Counted from the first letter of the stretch, positions 50,348-64,000 are shown. The stretch: 64,000 bases of DNA from Limanda limanda (GCF_963576545.1 NC_083656.1:8498811-8562810), one strand, 5' to 3'. Translations and numbers: made by a program. Notes: generated from the letters alone by a model not told the origin.

Positions 50348-52264
50348 GCGACTTGTTTCATTACACGGAGCCGAGTCAAGGTGACTGTCATCCCGGTATA
50401 AGCGCTCGTCGAAACGTTCAAAATGCTCAGCTCCATAATGCCTCCGCTTTAGTCGCTAAACGACACATCTCAACCGCAAAACACAAGGCCAGGTGTCTTC
50501 CTGAGGAGCGTGAGGACTGCGGAGAGAAACATAAAGTAGACATGCAGAATATGTAGATTTTTTTCTATTTCAGCATCACCACTCTGGCTCGGTGTAACCA
50601 GAGTCGGCAGAGTCTGAAAACCCTTCCCAACATGTAAACTGACAAAGGCTTGATCTTCAAAACCCACAGCCAATCTGTTGATCATTACTTATTTACAAAG
50701 GCCTGGAGGCCGCGGGTCCTGTAAAAACACATTTGATACAGTATACACCCAGATGTTTTTTTCTCTGCTTGTTGCAATGAAGTATCCCTGAGGCTACCGC
50801 AGAGAATCCCTCTCCGGCGAGAAGGCAGCAGACGGGCAGCACGGAACAACACATCCACCTGTATCGTTCGGTGAATTAGCATGGCAAGTAGATGGATTGG
50901 TTCGTCCGGGCTGATATATATATATATCGCTGGTGGCGATAGCGCTGGAGAAGCCGAGGTTATCGACTCCCGGGAGTTTGGAAACGACCTGGAGCGATTC
51001 AACTTTGACACCATTTTGAACCGGATCAAACAAGAACAAACGCCCACCTGAACAAACAGAGGCCGCGGATCAAAAGGAAAAAAAATGCTAAATTATGCAC
51101 ATAAACACTCCTTTTAGATATAATATGAAGTCATTTCAAGAGCTACCGTTGTTGATCTGTATCGTATCTCATGGTTTTAAACCACCCAGACATCTGTGGA
51201 TTCATTTTCCAAAAGCCAAATAAATAGCAAATTAGCGATGGGAATACAAAATCAAGTTTTAATTCAATTTCATCCATGTGATTCCACTTTGTTGGCTTCT
51301 ACGTCACGTTCCCCGACTTCCCTGTCGCCTGCTGTCTTCACAACACGGCACGTAATGACAGTGACTACTACTATTATCATCCGTCTAATGGCCTCTGCTT
51401 GAATAACACTGTTATCGCCAGTCAAAATCAATGAGCGCAGGTTTAATTTTACAGGACAAGATAAAAGCAAGGTAGCATTTGAATTCACCTTTCATTGCGA
51501 TGATACATATCATCTGTGGCCTTACGTGCTGCAAAGCGCTCAGAGGGATCCAACAATAGATGAATGGCCTCGGGCTATCTCTCCTTTAGAGCTCCTCTGC
51601 CTGCCTGGCTGTCATTAGTGCCAGGCCGGTTTAAGAGCTGCAGTCTGCGGGTGTCACATGAAACCTCGTGGCATGAAGCCCCTCCGCCAGTCTGACAGCT
51701 TTTCCATGGAAACAGGGGCACTGGAAATGTTTGCTAACATGTTTTCCATTATGTATTTACAGGAAAGTTTAGACCCTGATATCAATATTTCAGAGAATTT
51801 ACAAATATGAAGAAGATAAGATCCAGTAATGTTATATTTTTTAATAAAAAACTGTTTATAAAAGGCTCCTTAATAATTCTAATACCATTATTTCTGTATT
51901 AAGAAGGGATCAGATCATTATGCAGAGTAGGAACGATGCTGCTCTTGAGGACGAGCCCACAAAGAATCATCACCAGACTCAGACTCTGCAGTTTCACTCA
52001 ACTCCACGTAGCATTTTTTGAATCTTTAGACGCATTTGTTAGGTTTCATGAATCAAAACTGCACATTATCTGGCTCCAAATGACAAAATGGCAGCACTCG
52101 ATTTCGCGATATTTTAGCCCCACAAGTTGTGCGTATTTATGTTCCGATGGACTTTGTACAGGTAAATAGAAAACATGTCAATGTTGTAGTTGACAAATTC
52201 TGAACAAGTGCATGAACAAAACATACAACCAGGCGCAGCAGGCAAGTCATTGGGGATATCTTAC

Positions 52265-52358
52265 CTCATGATCTTCGGCGAGGAGTTTGGAGAATTCCTC
52301 ATGCCTCCGTTACGCTGCTTCTTTTTGGGCGACAGTGCCGACTGTTGATCCTCTTCAA
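52265..52358 (-). CDS. kcnma1: kcnma1 exon: RCK1-RCK2 linker, [15 protein letters not shown]
   Basis: This 94-nt exon begins by completing a Phe codon (T|TT) and encodes [20 protein letters not shown] and [10 protein letters not shown]. It is the linker segment that follows the main alternative-splice site. The acceptor is cgttgcag and the donor gtaaga. It enters in phase 1 and leaves in phase 2. The following intron (5152 bp) is the longest seen in this part of the gene. It holds two SINE-like or TE fragments at 49.3-49.7 kb, a non-LTR-like relic at 48.2-48.55 kb, and an unexplained open frame near 50 kb. Confidence 0.96.
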
Positions 52359-53547
52359 CTGCAACGAAAGGCATCGGCGTGAGGGAGGGAATTATCAGAA
52401 GAAACGCACAATCCACATGTCATAACAGCAAAAGGGCAACACAGCACGGCGTGGGTTTAGTGAATTCAAAGAGATAACACAACACGAGTGAGTCCGGGTG
52501 AACAGGATGGAACAACATTTGCGTGGTTGTGTGTGAGGATGCAAACATGCAATTGTGCCGCCTTCAACCATCATGCCGGAGCCTAATCTGCTAATCTAGA
52601 GAATTGCTGTAATCTACATATGATTCAGATAATTCCGTACCTCAACTTTTTAGATCCCTGGTTAGAACAACTTTCTTCAAAACTAGATTCAGATAGATTT
52701 CTCCATCGGCCATGCTAATCAATCACAATCTCATTTAATTTAAATAATAACCTGCAGATATTCAGTCTGGATTCTTGGTCTTTCTTCATTTTAGGGAGTC
52801 GACGCCCTCGGCTCATATAATTAGTTTGGTCCTTGTGCCAGAGTGATTTATGTTCAGCCCAGATGCCCCTCGGACATCGTCTTCATCACCACACAGAACG
52901 GCACCGAGCTCTTCACAGGAAACGGATTACACCGTTTTACCCCGGAGTTAAGTAATCAGGCAAATATTTTCACAAGCTAATATCAGAGTCGAGGAAAAAA
53001 ACAAATCTGCTCAGTCGGTCGTCAGCGGCAAAATCAACACAAGCGGCGAGAAAAGTGTTGTTCGCTAATAGCGTTTTAACAGCCATCATTTGCACTGGGA
53101 CTAGTTTGTTGCAGGTCACGGAAAAAAAAACACACACTTGAGTGTCTTTTGATCGTCATCAAGCTGTCAAGTGTTTTTAAAACCAAAGGAGCTTTCATTA
53201 GAGCAAATGAATAGTCGTAAAGATCATGCTCCTCTGCAGATGAACGCAGGACTTCGAGCACTGTTAACATGTGTGACAGTGACACCATAATGGAGTACAG
53301 GGCGTGGGGGGGGGGACGCTCCAACACACTGGCCCTTCACATCTTGCTCGGCCTGTTCAATATTTAATGTTTCACAGCTGACAGCTGCACACACTGGGTC
53401 ATTAGTAAGGAATGCTACACATGCAACCACTCCAGCCGGGCGAGCACATGCTTCGGTTGTGCCGTTGTTCGAGCGCAGGCCTGCCAAACACGCCGAGGGG
53501 GGGGGGGTAGAGGGGCGGCGGGGTGGCGGAGCGGAGCTAGCCCTTAC

Positions 53548-53847
53548 GGTGCCTGTGACCGAGTGTGCCGTTATCGGAGCGACCGGGGTGGTATCTGTAC
53601 TTCACCGGCAGGCTGCGTGCCCGCTGCAGCCGGACGGCCTCCTCGGCCTGACCCCTGGGTCGCCGGCCCACCTGGCCCAGGTCACCGCCGCCCGCGAAGC
53701 TCGGCCTCAGAGCGGGGGGCACGGCGGTGGACAGCAGGCTTCCCTTGCGGTTGTTAACCAGAGGGACCGACACGGCAGCGGGTCTGGTACGGGGCCCCCT
53801 ACAGGCCTCCTCTGAGTTGTTGTTCAGTTTAGCCGACTCGTTTACTG
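53548..53847 (-). CDS. kcnma1: candidate cassette exon at the STREX site (100 codons)
   Basis: I do not recognise this exon. It is a GC-rich 300-nt open block between an acceptor with a good pyrimidine tract (ctcctcttcatttag) and a donor C|gtaagg. Its phase is 1-1, the class of STREX and of this splice site, so inclusion would add exactly 100 residues and continue into [13 protein letters not shown]. It starts SVNESAKLNNNSEEACRGPR and ends KYRYHPGRSDNGTLGHRH. The insert is rich in Arg, Gly and Pro and has two basophilic kinase-like sites, RKGSLLS and RARSLPV. A second acceptor three bases on (TAGCAG) would drop one residue. Past the donor the frame soon stops (TAG). Mammals have extra cassette exons at this site besides STREX, but I cannot say whether this matches one. 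It could instead be an intronic GC-rich island with a chance open frame. Confidence 0.6.
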
Positions 53848-56800
53848 CTAAATGAAGAGGAGTCAAAATCAGCAGCTGCACAATTCAACTTTATAGGTTG
53901 TTTGTTTTTTTTAAAGGTTTATTAAACTCAAACCACAAAGCCCTGGTGGTATCCAGTCATGTTGACAGCTTTGGTTTTAATGGGTCATGGTTTTAAACTT
54001 CTTGCCTCCCTCCCATAATGGAGGTGAATAAAATTGTATTTGTGGTGCTCACAACTCTGAAACATTACATTTTAAACAGTCAGTTCCTCAGAAGAAGTGT
54101 TCAGAGCGTGTTTGTGGATCCTCTACAGTAACTAGAGCATTGTTTTGGAAAAGACGCAAACTGAAAGCATGTCCCAGCACCGCAGAGAGGAAGACGTTGC
54201 TTTGTGATTTGGGTGAACTGGCGTTTTAATTCCTCACGTTGAGCACGGGACAGGATCTGATTGGAACTGACTTCAATAAGACCTGCAGTGTGTGTGTTAA
54301 TAAAACATCTTGTGACTCTTATCATAATTAAAGCACAATCACAGGTTTCGGGGGGTAATTCTTTCTGGCACAATAATGCTAATAGCTGAATAATTAAAGA
54401 AACTCATTTTTATTAAACACCACTTAACCACTTGCTCTAGCCACCAATGAAATGTTGGATTTGACATTTACTTTGATATTTATAATAAGCATGAATTAAT
54501 AAGTACGCTTTCAGGTGTTCCAGCGTTTGTTATGCCATAAGAACAAGGAGGTGACAGTGTGAGTTAACCACCACGAGCTGCTGTGTGCAGTCCAGCCTGA
54601 TGAGGGACGAATGAATTCACTGTCCTCTTCCCCATTCGAGATATAAAAGCTCGCGGATTGCAGTGGTGTTATAATGGAGGCAAAACCTGGTGAAGATAAC
54701 ATGATAAATTGATAGAAGGAGGCAGAACAACATGGTCCCCTCACTCCAAAAAGAAAAATGGCTGGGAGCTAAAACTGAAGAATAGAGATGATTATTTCAA
54801 CAGTCAGCTGTCGAGCAGATTATCCGTCCTCCTCCAGACCTGCACTGTTCATCTGCCCCATGTCAAACATGCACAGCGGCTCTGCAGGACAACACCAGGG
54901 TGGCATCTCTGTTTTCATCTGAGAACCTGAGCCATGAGGTTCACACTCATGAGCTGACAAAATATCACACTAACCCCTCAACCCTTATTTGATGCCTGTT
55001 TTCTAAAAATAAACCTGTTCTGAATCATGTAAGAAATATAAGCACTTGAATGGTTTTAGATTTAATTCATCTGCCCTCACAGTGAAGCGGCAGCACCATC
55101 TACTGCTGAGCTGTAGCTGAGAACCAACCACGCACACGACACAACTTCCTGATGCTTTGCATGGGAAATAGAAGGATGGATGATGACAGGGCGACGGACA
55201 CAACAGCCAAACACAGCAGGTCAGAGGCGGGGGGGGGCGGGCGACGGCATGTGGGAGGGTTAGAGGACAAACGGCCAAACGAGAGAATGGAAATCAAAAC
55301 TTACTTGATTTGATATATCCATTGTAGCTATTTTTAGCTGAGAAGAATGCAGAGACAGATGAGAGGTTACAGAGAAGATCAGGTCGCAATGAAAGCAAAT
55401 TATAAAGGACAACTGGGGAACTGGAGGGATTTCTCTGTGAGGCACCTTAAAGAAAAACAACATGGACCAAAACAACGAGAAATAAAAAACAAGCGTCAGT
55501 TTGGAAAAGGGTTTTTCAGTAACGGGGTCAAAACGAAATATGAAAAATCCCATTGGAGGCGCTGAAGTTGGCACCGAGTTTCGAAAAAACAATATGTTCA
55601 GATGGGAAGGTGAAATCAGAGGAAAACTTGGTTTGAATATTAGTAGTATTAATATATAGTCGTTAAGGGCTGCAGGTTATTTCAATGATAAAACTGATTA
55701 TTGTCTAAATTACTTCATTGTTTAGTCTATAAAATGTCACAAATTAATAAAAACTGGTTAAATATATAGTAACTGATGTTTTAGCAGCATTAAATGACTA
55801 TATTTCAATGTGAAGCAGATCCGTACAGAGCACACTTTGAAATATAGTCTTAAAAACGTTATTTACCTATCTAAAATGTAAGGTCTTATCCTAGTTGTCT
55901 TGATTTGTTCAGTCACTAACTCACAACATGTGACAAAACTGTGCGTATTCTCGTTTCTGAGTTCATAGCATCGTGTTTATTCTCTCCTCCTTTTTTCCTA
56001 AAAGCTGTTTCCCTTTCCTCAGCACTGCTTGACACAACCTGCACGGATGCATGGAACTTTTCTGTGAGTCACTTTTTTTTTGGGCAGCCGTGAGTCGCAC
56101 ACATGCTCATTAGTACTTTATTTCAACCCCTTGCTCACAATAAAGGTCACGCATTGAGCTTAAGGCAGGACAGTGACAGCAATGTTCAAACAGGGACCTT
56201 GCTGGTCCTGGCATCTGTCGCCTGCAATCGGAGGGCGCGAACAGAGTCACAGGACTAACAGGCTAGCATCTGTCCCACAACCAGAGTGGAGGAGAGGGGC
56301 GGGGGCACTCGGCTGCCTGGTGGTTAGGAACTGTCAGGCTGAGTTTCATGACAACCGGTAGCACTCCAAAAATGAAAATGCAAACATAATTTTCATGTCA
56401 GGCCGCATAAGGCCCGGCTCCGTGCGTCTCCCGCTCTGTGTCGACAGCAGCTCCGGAGCTCGGCTCCAGCTTAGCCGGCCGGGGCGACGCTCACAGCACA
56501 CAACCCTGGAAGACATGTGGAGGGGGGGGAAACGCCCAGAGATGCTCGACTGTACACAACACGGCCCTTGATCAAGAGCCTTTCGCTAAAACTGTGTGAC
56601 AGACTACAATGTTTCCAGCAAATTGTATTAACGCCGTGCAGATGCAGACACATTCTTCATGCCTCCTGCAATATATCAGTGCAACTTAACACGGCCTCCG
56701 GCTTTAAAGGGCAATCGCACTGGAATTAAGGAGGAATCTCCATTCAGCCAATTCCAATATGATCCAGCACTTTCCTGTTGTCCTCTATTCCTCTTATTTA

Positions 56801-57581
56801 ATCCAGATCTACAATATTCTTGGAATTCTGTTGTACAACTCAAACAAAATCATAAGACAAGAGAACCCACAGTTTAGCCTGTAGCGCTGATGGTGACACT
56901 GGTTTGTGAACCGGATGCGTTTTTCTGTTTTTTAGAGATTTTAGAGTCAGTGGTTGTTCAAGCGTTTGATCCTAATTTAATATAAACAGTACATTAACCT
57001 CAATATCTAGAGATACCCTCAGAAAATCCCCTCAGGTGCTCTTTAGACTTCTATTTTAATTAATTGATTGTCAGTAGCGTTTACACATACAAATATCTAA
57101 AATCCAATCATGTTCACCCGTCTCTGGAGGCGCACAGAGAGTAAACGTTTCTTTATCTTTATTGTTCTCCAGTGACGTCATTATAACATCATAACGCACA
57201 GCTTCGCATTACTTTAGCGCTTCAGCTTTAAATGCTGATAATGTTGATGAGATCACTGGAGTTTTCACACTCTGCTTAATTGTTTTGTTGACCCAATTTG
57301 AGCTAAAGGTCAGTTTGAATTCACATTCTCTGAAAAGCACCGGCGGAGCAGTCACCCAGCATGCCTCACCACAGCTTCCAGTCACCTCCCAGAGCACCGC
57401 ACAGGACCAGGAGCACCAGCTGACGGACAACAGTGAAGAAGCTGAAGCAACAACTACACCCATGACAATGACGACACGGCTGCGAGAGCCAGACAGCGCA
57501 CAGAGCTGGAGACAGGGTGCACGGTTAACACAGTGCATGTTGCACAACACTAAAGGGCACATGTCAATGGCGACAACTTAC

Positions 57582-57758
57582 AGGCACGTAATGCGGTTGA
57601 GCAATCATTAACAGAGACAGCAGAGAGTGGGATGTCGTGTTGAGAGGAGTCCACGTTACAACGCACATTAACCGGCATGCACGAGCAGCCCCGCTCTGCT
57701 GAGCGCCCGCAATCAAAACAGCATGCCAGTCTTATTTTCTTGTAGGCGGCCATCTTGG
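57582..57758 (-). CDS. kcnma1: kcnma1 STREX alternative exon
   Basis: STREX is the stress-axis regulated exon, a cysteine-rich insert in the RCK1-RCK2 linker that changes gating and the response to phosphorylation. This 177-nt exon (phase 1 to 1) adds 59 residues: SKMAAYKKIRLACCFDCGR, then SAERGCSCM..., then IPLSAVSVNDCSTALRA. The F of the downstream exon completes the RAF seen in mammals. The acceptor is ctgactgtag and the donor gtaagt. The ACCFDCGR palmitoylation region and the basic KK preceding it are kept. Mammals have KMS near the start, where the Ser is the reported PKA target; here it is KMA. The insert is one residue longer than the 58 I recall for mammals. Its identity is secure; inclusion levels cannot be judged. 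Confidence 0.95.
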
Positions 57759-58003
57759 CTACAGTCAGGGGTTCAGACAAGAGGAGAGGGAGAGCAGGTT
57801 AACGTCGAGGGTCGTTCTGGAGAGAAGTGGACAAAGGAGGGACAGGGCACAGAGGACGGCTGCTGCTGCTGCTGGGATGCACAAGATTCACTTTGACTCG
57901 ACAGCGGGCAAATGTCAGATTGGGAATTTGGGTCATTCATGGGACAAGTGTGGGAAATATCACGAGGTCAAAAGGTCATGAGGTTTTGGGGGTAGAAAGC
58001 TGA

Positions 58004-58028
58004 GGGTTGGGGTTGGGTTGGGTTTGGG
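58004..58028 (+). repeat. G-rich tract (five G-runs, telomere-like)
   Basis: Five runs of three or four G are separated by TT or TTT on the plus strand (gggttggggttgggttgggt and on). This satisfies a G-quadruplex pattern on the non-transcribed-sense side. In kcnma1 RNA it is C-rich (CCCAACCC repeats), about 250 nt upstream of the STREX acceptor. Confidence 0.7.
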
Positions 58029-59411
58029 TCATAAATGTCTTCAACAGGAAAAGAAACAATAACTCATAACATTTCTGAACAGCTGAACATGACCCTAAAT
58101 GCTTTATTTTACTCCATAATGTGGTCATGTGCTGTATTTCATACGATGACTCTTTCTATGACAGAGATTTCTTCTGACAGTGTCTCTTATAAAAAACTAG
58201 TTCTCTGGGCTTCTAGATGAATCTCAAGAAAACAAAAACCAGTTCAAACACTCGTGTGATACGGTGTGAAACCATAAATCTGACATCATGTAACAAGTAT
58301 CCTACAAGACTGATATTTGTTCCAAACATATCCTTGATCTCAGATGTGGGGCCTTTCCAGCTGTGCTTCTCATGCAAGGATGTTGTGTTTGTCAAAGGAT
58401 TATGGGGACACCTGGTGGTGATCTGGGGTAGTACTAACTATTTCTTTTAGCATTTTCCAGAAACGGTTATGTAGGTAATTTAATCTCAACTCTTTATCCT
58501 TTTGTCTCTTTTTGGTCTTTTCCCAAAATTGCTTAATTTAGCCGAACGTTTTTTTGTCAAATTGAAAAATGTGCACGTGACAACCAGGGGACCAGGCAGC
58601 ATCAACCGTTATACATGCAACATGTACAGTACACTCAGGCTTTGATTTCAGAGGAATCAATCCGCATTACTCACAATATATCACTATAAAGTGACGTTAT
58701 TTTTTTTTTAAGTGGGCAAATTCCCAAGCAGCAGGAAAAGAATGCATCAAATGTTAAAGATTAATTATTAGCTGTAAAGGTTAAGATGAAACAAACTGTA
58801 AGAGAAGAGACAGAACAATGAAATGAAACATGGGGTTTTGATGTGTAGAGACACACGATCCATCCAGGTACCAGGTCACGGGCTCTGTGAACGCCTGCTC
58901 ACATCACAACATTATCAGTGAACTGTAACAGCACAGACACACATTATAAAACAACAAAAAACATAGCACACAACATACGAAGATATTTACGTTAAGACTG
59001 AATTCACAAGTCAGTTTTCTCTTATCTGTGTCTGTTGAATAAATGGGAATAACTTTGAAAAGAGAATATGTCATAAACGCTAAATAATCAACTGATATTG
59101 TTGAGATTGTAAATTAAAAGTGGTGGAATAAAAAAATTGAGCGCAAGTTATAGTTCTAAACTTCAGCATATAAAACAAAAACTATTAACACGACTAGATG
59201 CAACTGTAAAGCTTTGTTTTGTAATTTGGGTGAACTGACTATTTATGTCATATAGATAAATATATTATTTATAAATTATTTTGAGGTAAATTCAGACTGA
59301 ACCTGTTCGTTGACCCTGTGACCTTCCTTCATGCCCAAAACTTACAAATGCTCTGTGAATGAATGTAGATTAAGTCAAACAGACTTAATGTGTTGATATG
59401 AGGTCACTTAC

Positions 59412-59488
59412 ATTTCTTGCATCCACATTTCTTTATTCTTTTGGGATCAGATATGTCATCGTGGCAGGATTTACAGTAAAACAACGCC
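59412..59488 (-). CDS. kcnma1: kcnma1 exon: CXXCH motif and alternative-splice donor
   Basis: This 77-nt exon encodes [20 protein letters not shown] and CGCKK and ends in phase 1 (AAA T|gtaagt). CKSCH keeps the CXXCH pattern described as the heme-binding motif of BK channels (CKACH in mammals). This donor is the upstream side of the main BK splice site. Joined directly to the exon at 52265-52358 it gives GCKKFEEDQQ, the insert-free form. Joined to 57582-57758 it gives the STREX form. The intron before STREX is 1653 bp and carries a G-rich tract near 58.0 kb. Confidence 0.96.
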
Positions 59489-59808
59489 CTGAGGAGGAAA
59501 ACAAGAATCCCTGTGAGAAAACTCCACATGGATCAGAAGCAGTGAAATTAAGTGTTCATTTTTTCAATTACAGTTATTCATAATTGAATTATGCTTATTT
59601 TATTTACTCATTAGACATTATTATTTATTATATATAACAAAGGGGTCAGGCAAGATTCAGGCATTTGTCAGTACGTGAGGTGAAATGCTGGTTAAGCTGT
59701 TCTATGGAAGCCCAGTGAGGTTACATTATATTTTGTTATATCATGTGTTCGTGCAGTGAGGGCACAAGTCTCTAATCCTAAACTAATACACATTTGAAAT
59801 GTCCGTTA

Positions 59809-59955
<147 letters not shown>

Positions 59956-60319
59956 TCACTCATCTGGCAGGTTGGTCTCTGTTTATTAAATGAAGTCGAT
60001 GAAGGCTGTGACACTTCAGACGGAGTAAAATGAGCATCGATGCGTTCAAACAAACCCTGGTGTGTGTTTAAAGAAACCAACGGCCAACCTCCTATATTCA
60101 TTTGTCAGGACAGAGTCATAAAGACCTGTGATGTTTGTTAACAAACCAATTTACACACCAATTTAGCCCAGTCAGTAAAGAGCCCTGTGTTTGCGGTCAA
60201 ACAGAGAGACGCCGGTTCATCACCGAGAGTAAATACTGACGGCAAACACACCTGTGTATCCAGGTTTCAGCATCCGTGAAATGTAATGACAAGGATCCAC
60301 TGTGAGCATCTGCACTCAC

Positions 60320-60388
60320 CTGCTTTCTCTTATGTCAGACTTGTACTCGATAGCGATCAGCAGCAGCTTCAGCTTCACGTAGCAGAGT
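60320..60388 (-). CDS. kcnma1: kcnma1 exon: RCK1, LCYVKLKLLLIAIEYKS
   Basis: This 69-nt exon encodes LCYVKLKLLLIAIEYKSDIR and ES, with split codons at both ends. The acceptor is cttttgcag and the donor gtgagt. It enters and leaves in phase 2. The sequence corresponds to mammalian LCFVKLKLLMIAIEYKS, the last part of RCK1 before the RCK1-RCK2 linker. The intron after it is 423 bp. Confidence 0.96.
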
Positions 60389-60832
60389 CTGCAAAAGAGA
60401 ATAAAAACAGTTACACCTGCAGCTAAACATTCTGTACTTTCAGAAGTTCACCTTATTCATATTTCTGAGGCTAAATAAGCATTTTTCCTGAGTGATGTAC
60501 TTTTTGTGAATCAACTTAACTTCTAGAAATCCAATAGGGGAAAATATGAATCATTGTAATTTTATATATAAATTAGATTTTTCAAGAAAACTGAGAAAGT
60601 AGTCTTCTCTGGTCTTGAAATAAATAAAATAAAAGATTTGAGGGAGGCTTAACTTACATCTAGAAAATTATTTTAATCATGTAAAGAAAATGTAATCATT
60701 ATCTATGTCTTTCACGCAGCTGTTTGCTTCACATCTCAGTTCTAACTCGTCATTTAAAACATTTAAGTTACTAAAAAGACTTTTTTAAATCTGTTGCACA
60801 AGAGACAAAAGTCGATATTTCTGTGCACTTAC

Positions 60833-60942
60833 TCGCAGATAACAGGGAAAGACAAGCCCACGAAGGCACTGGACAGGTACTCAGTGTACATCTCATTAGC
60901 CACGCCCTCCAGGTAATACTTCTGCCACGTGTCCTCCTCGAT
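60833..60942 (-). CDS. kcnma1: kcnma1 exon: RCK1, [12 protein letters not shown] segment
   Basis: This 110-nt exon encodes [20 protein letters not shown] and [16 protein letters not shown] plus two bases of Glu. The [13 protein letters not shown] region carries an acidic residue linked to the RCK1 Ca2+ site in mammals. The acceptor is gtcccag and the donor gtaagt, and it ends in phase 2. The 444-bp downstream intron is unremarkable. Confidence 0.97.
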
Positions 60943-61050
60943 CTGGGACAGAGATTAGAAGAAAACAAACAGAAGCAAAATTGTGATTCATCTCCACCCA
61001 CTCACCAGATGCTGGATGCCTCATCTGGGATAATCATTACTTTCTACTCA

Positions 61051-61260
<210 letters not shown>

Positions 61261-61576
61261 CTAAGACGAGCAGAGGGTGAAACAGGAAGTTAACTGGTTG
61301 TTTGACAAAAATGAAACTGTTAACTCTTATTAAGCTTATTTCTAACAAGGTTTCTAAGGTTTTAAAAACCAACTTAAGACTAAACAATACATTGAGATCT
61401 AACTTTTATACACTAAACTAAACTTCAGGAGCACTGTTAATCTCATTGTATCCTGTACAATGACAATAAAGCTTTCTATTCTAAAATACAGCAATAACAA
61501 ACTTAGAATGAAGAATAATCCTTACAGATTCAATAGGGCCTCTCACCATTCGGTGCTCGGGCCCTAATGATCTTTA

Positions 61577-61702
<126 letters not shown>

Positions 61703-62114
61703 TCAGAACAAGTTTACCAACGTCAAGTCTCTACTTTTTCCTCTGCTTTTTAATCGTTTCATTCATAAACACAAGTTGAAGGAACAGTTCAAGATCATTT
61801 AAAATTTGTGTTTGAGGCAGTGGAACGCATGTGGTCGGAACGTTACTCTGACAGTCTGTGGCATATTACAAGGGAAGGTAATCCTCACAAAAATCCTCGC
61901 CCTGACCCTTCAGGGGTTCCGTAGAAACTCAGTTTCCTCATCTGTGATTGTGCAATCAGGGAGTTCTGCCAATTTCACTCCCTCTGCTTTTGGAAAACCA
62001 TTTTATTTTTGCAAAGGCTACAACACGATTGAACAGAATTGGCCTCAGGGTGAAAAGCAAACAAAACAAAACAAGAGTAAAACATCAATGTTGAGGATGC
62101 CCCTGTGGTTTCAC

Positions 62115-62197
62115 CTCATGATGTTGGACGCATCCTCTGCATCGGGGTCAGCGCAGTATTTGTTGGCTAAGATCAAACAGGCGTCAGCAGACTCGAT
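62115..62197 (-). CDS. kcnma1: kcnma1 exon: RCK1, ADACLILANKY segment
   Basis: This 83-nt exon encodes IESADACLILANKYCADPDA and then EDASNIM plus two bases of an Arg codon. It is a highly conserved piece of the RCK1 fold. The acceptor gtttttag follows a T-rich tract, and the donor is gtgaaa. The 432-bp intron that follows contains nothing I recognise. Confidence 0.97.
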
Positions 62198-62272
62198 CTA
62201 AAAACAAAAATCACAAACAGGAAACACAATGAGTAACACAAATCAATACAAACAACAGTGTTGTGCAATTTA

Positions 62273-62461
<189 letters not shown>

Positions 62462-62510
62462 CTACTGTTTCCAATCTGCTGAATATGTGATGTTTGCTGT
62501 TTCCTACTCA

Positions 62511-64000
<1,490 letters not shown>

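Noticed and set aside
57209..57611. Overlapping open frames of 117 and 108 codons just downstream of STREX
   Set aside because: They lie on opposite strands with no similarity to BK or other proteins. I found no acceptor and donor of matching phase.

Overview
The window looks like nuclear DNA of a ray-finned fish, probably a percomorph. Coding exons are separated by GT-AG introns, there are many CA/GT microsatellites, and there are decayed repeats of kinds familiar from teleost genomes. No bacterial, phage, CRISPR, rRNA or tRNA signal was seen.

The one gene I can identify is the 3' half of kcnma1 (BK / Slo1 large-conductance Ca2+- and voltage-activated K+ channel alpha subunit). It lies on the minus strand from about 62.6 kb down to about 36.7 kb. 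I rebuilt the exons by splice sites, reading phase and protein similarity. Eighteen constitutive exons join without a break from the start of RCK1 (HIVVCGH...) through the linker, RCK2 and the calcium bowl ([11 protein letters not shown]) to the Ser/Lys-rich tail. The S0-S6 membrane and pore exons must lie beyond position 64000. Whether this is the kcnma1a or kcnma1b copy cannot be told from here.

Several alternative-splicing modules are visible. (1) At the linker between RCK1 and RCK2 there is a STREX exon (57582-57758). Its double-Cys motif is kept, but alanine replaces the serine that is the PKA target in mammals. (2) At the same site, about 3.7 kb further on, there is a GC-rich 300-nt exon-like block (53548-53847) with good splice sites and the correct 1-1 phase. 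It would insert 100 Arg-rich residues. I do not recognise it, and it is the most novel thing here. (3) Before the calcium bowl there are two alternative exons of the same phase, 203 bp apart (44508-44621 and 44221-44304). Only the first carries the RQTS kinase site, and its acceptor abuts a roughly 79-bp UG repeat. (4) At the C-terminus, a 29-nt microexon (39634-39662) switches the frame of the last exon, so the tail ends either in DMVYR or in AEDEC. Reading through the preceding donor gives a third ending, YVPL.

Region by region: 1-36.6 kb has no recognisable gene. It holds microsatellites, a long CTC/GAG triplet tract, MITE-like and LINE/SINE-like fragments, and AT-rich stretches that look like conserved regulatory DNA but cannot be proven so here. 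36.65-38.7 kb is the probable kcnma1 3' UTR. 38.7-62.6 kb holds the kcnma1 exons. 62.6-64 kb is the upstream intron with a MITE-like element.
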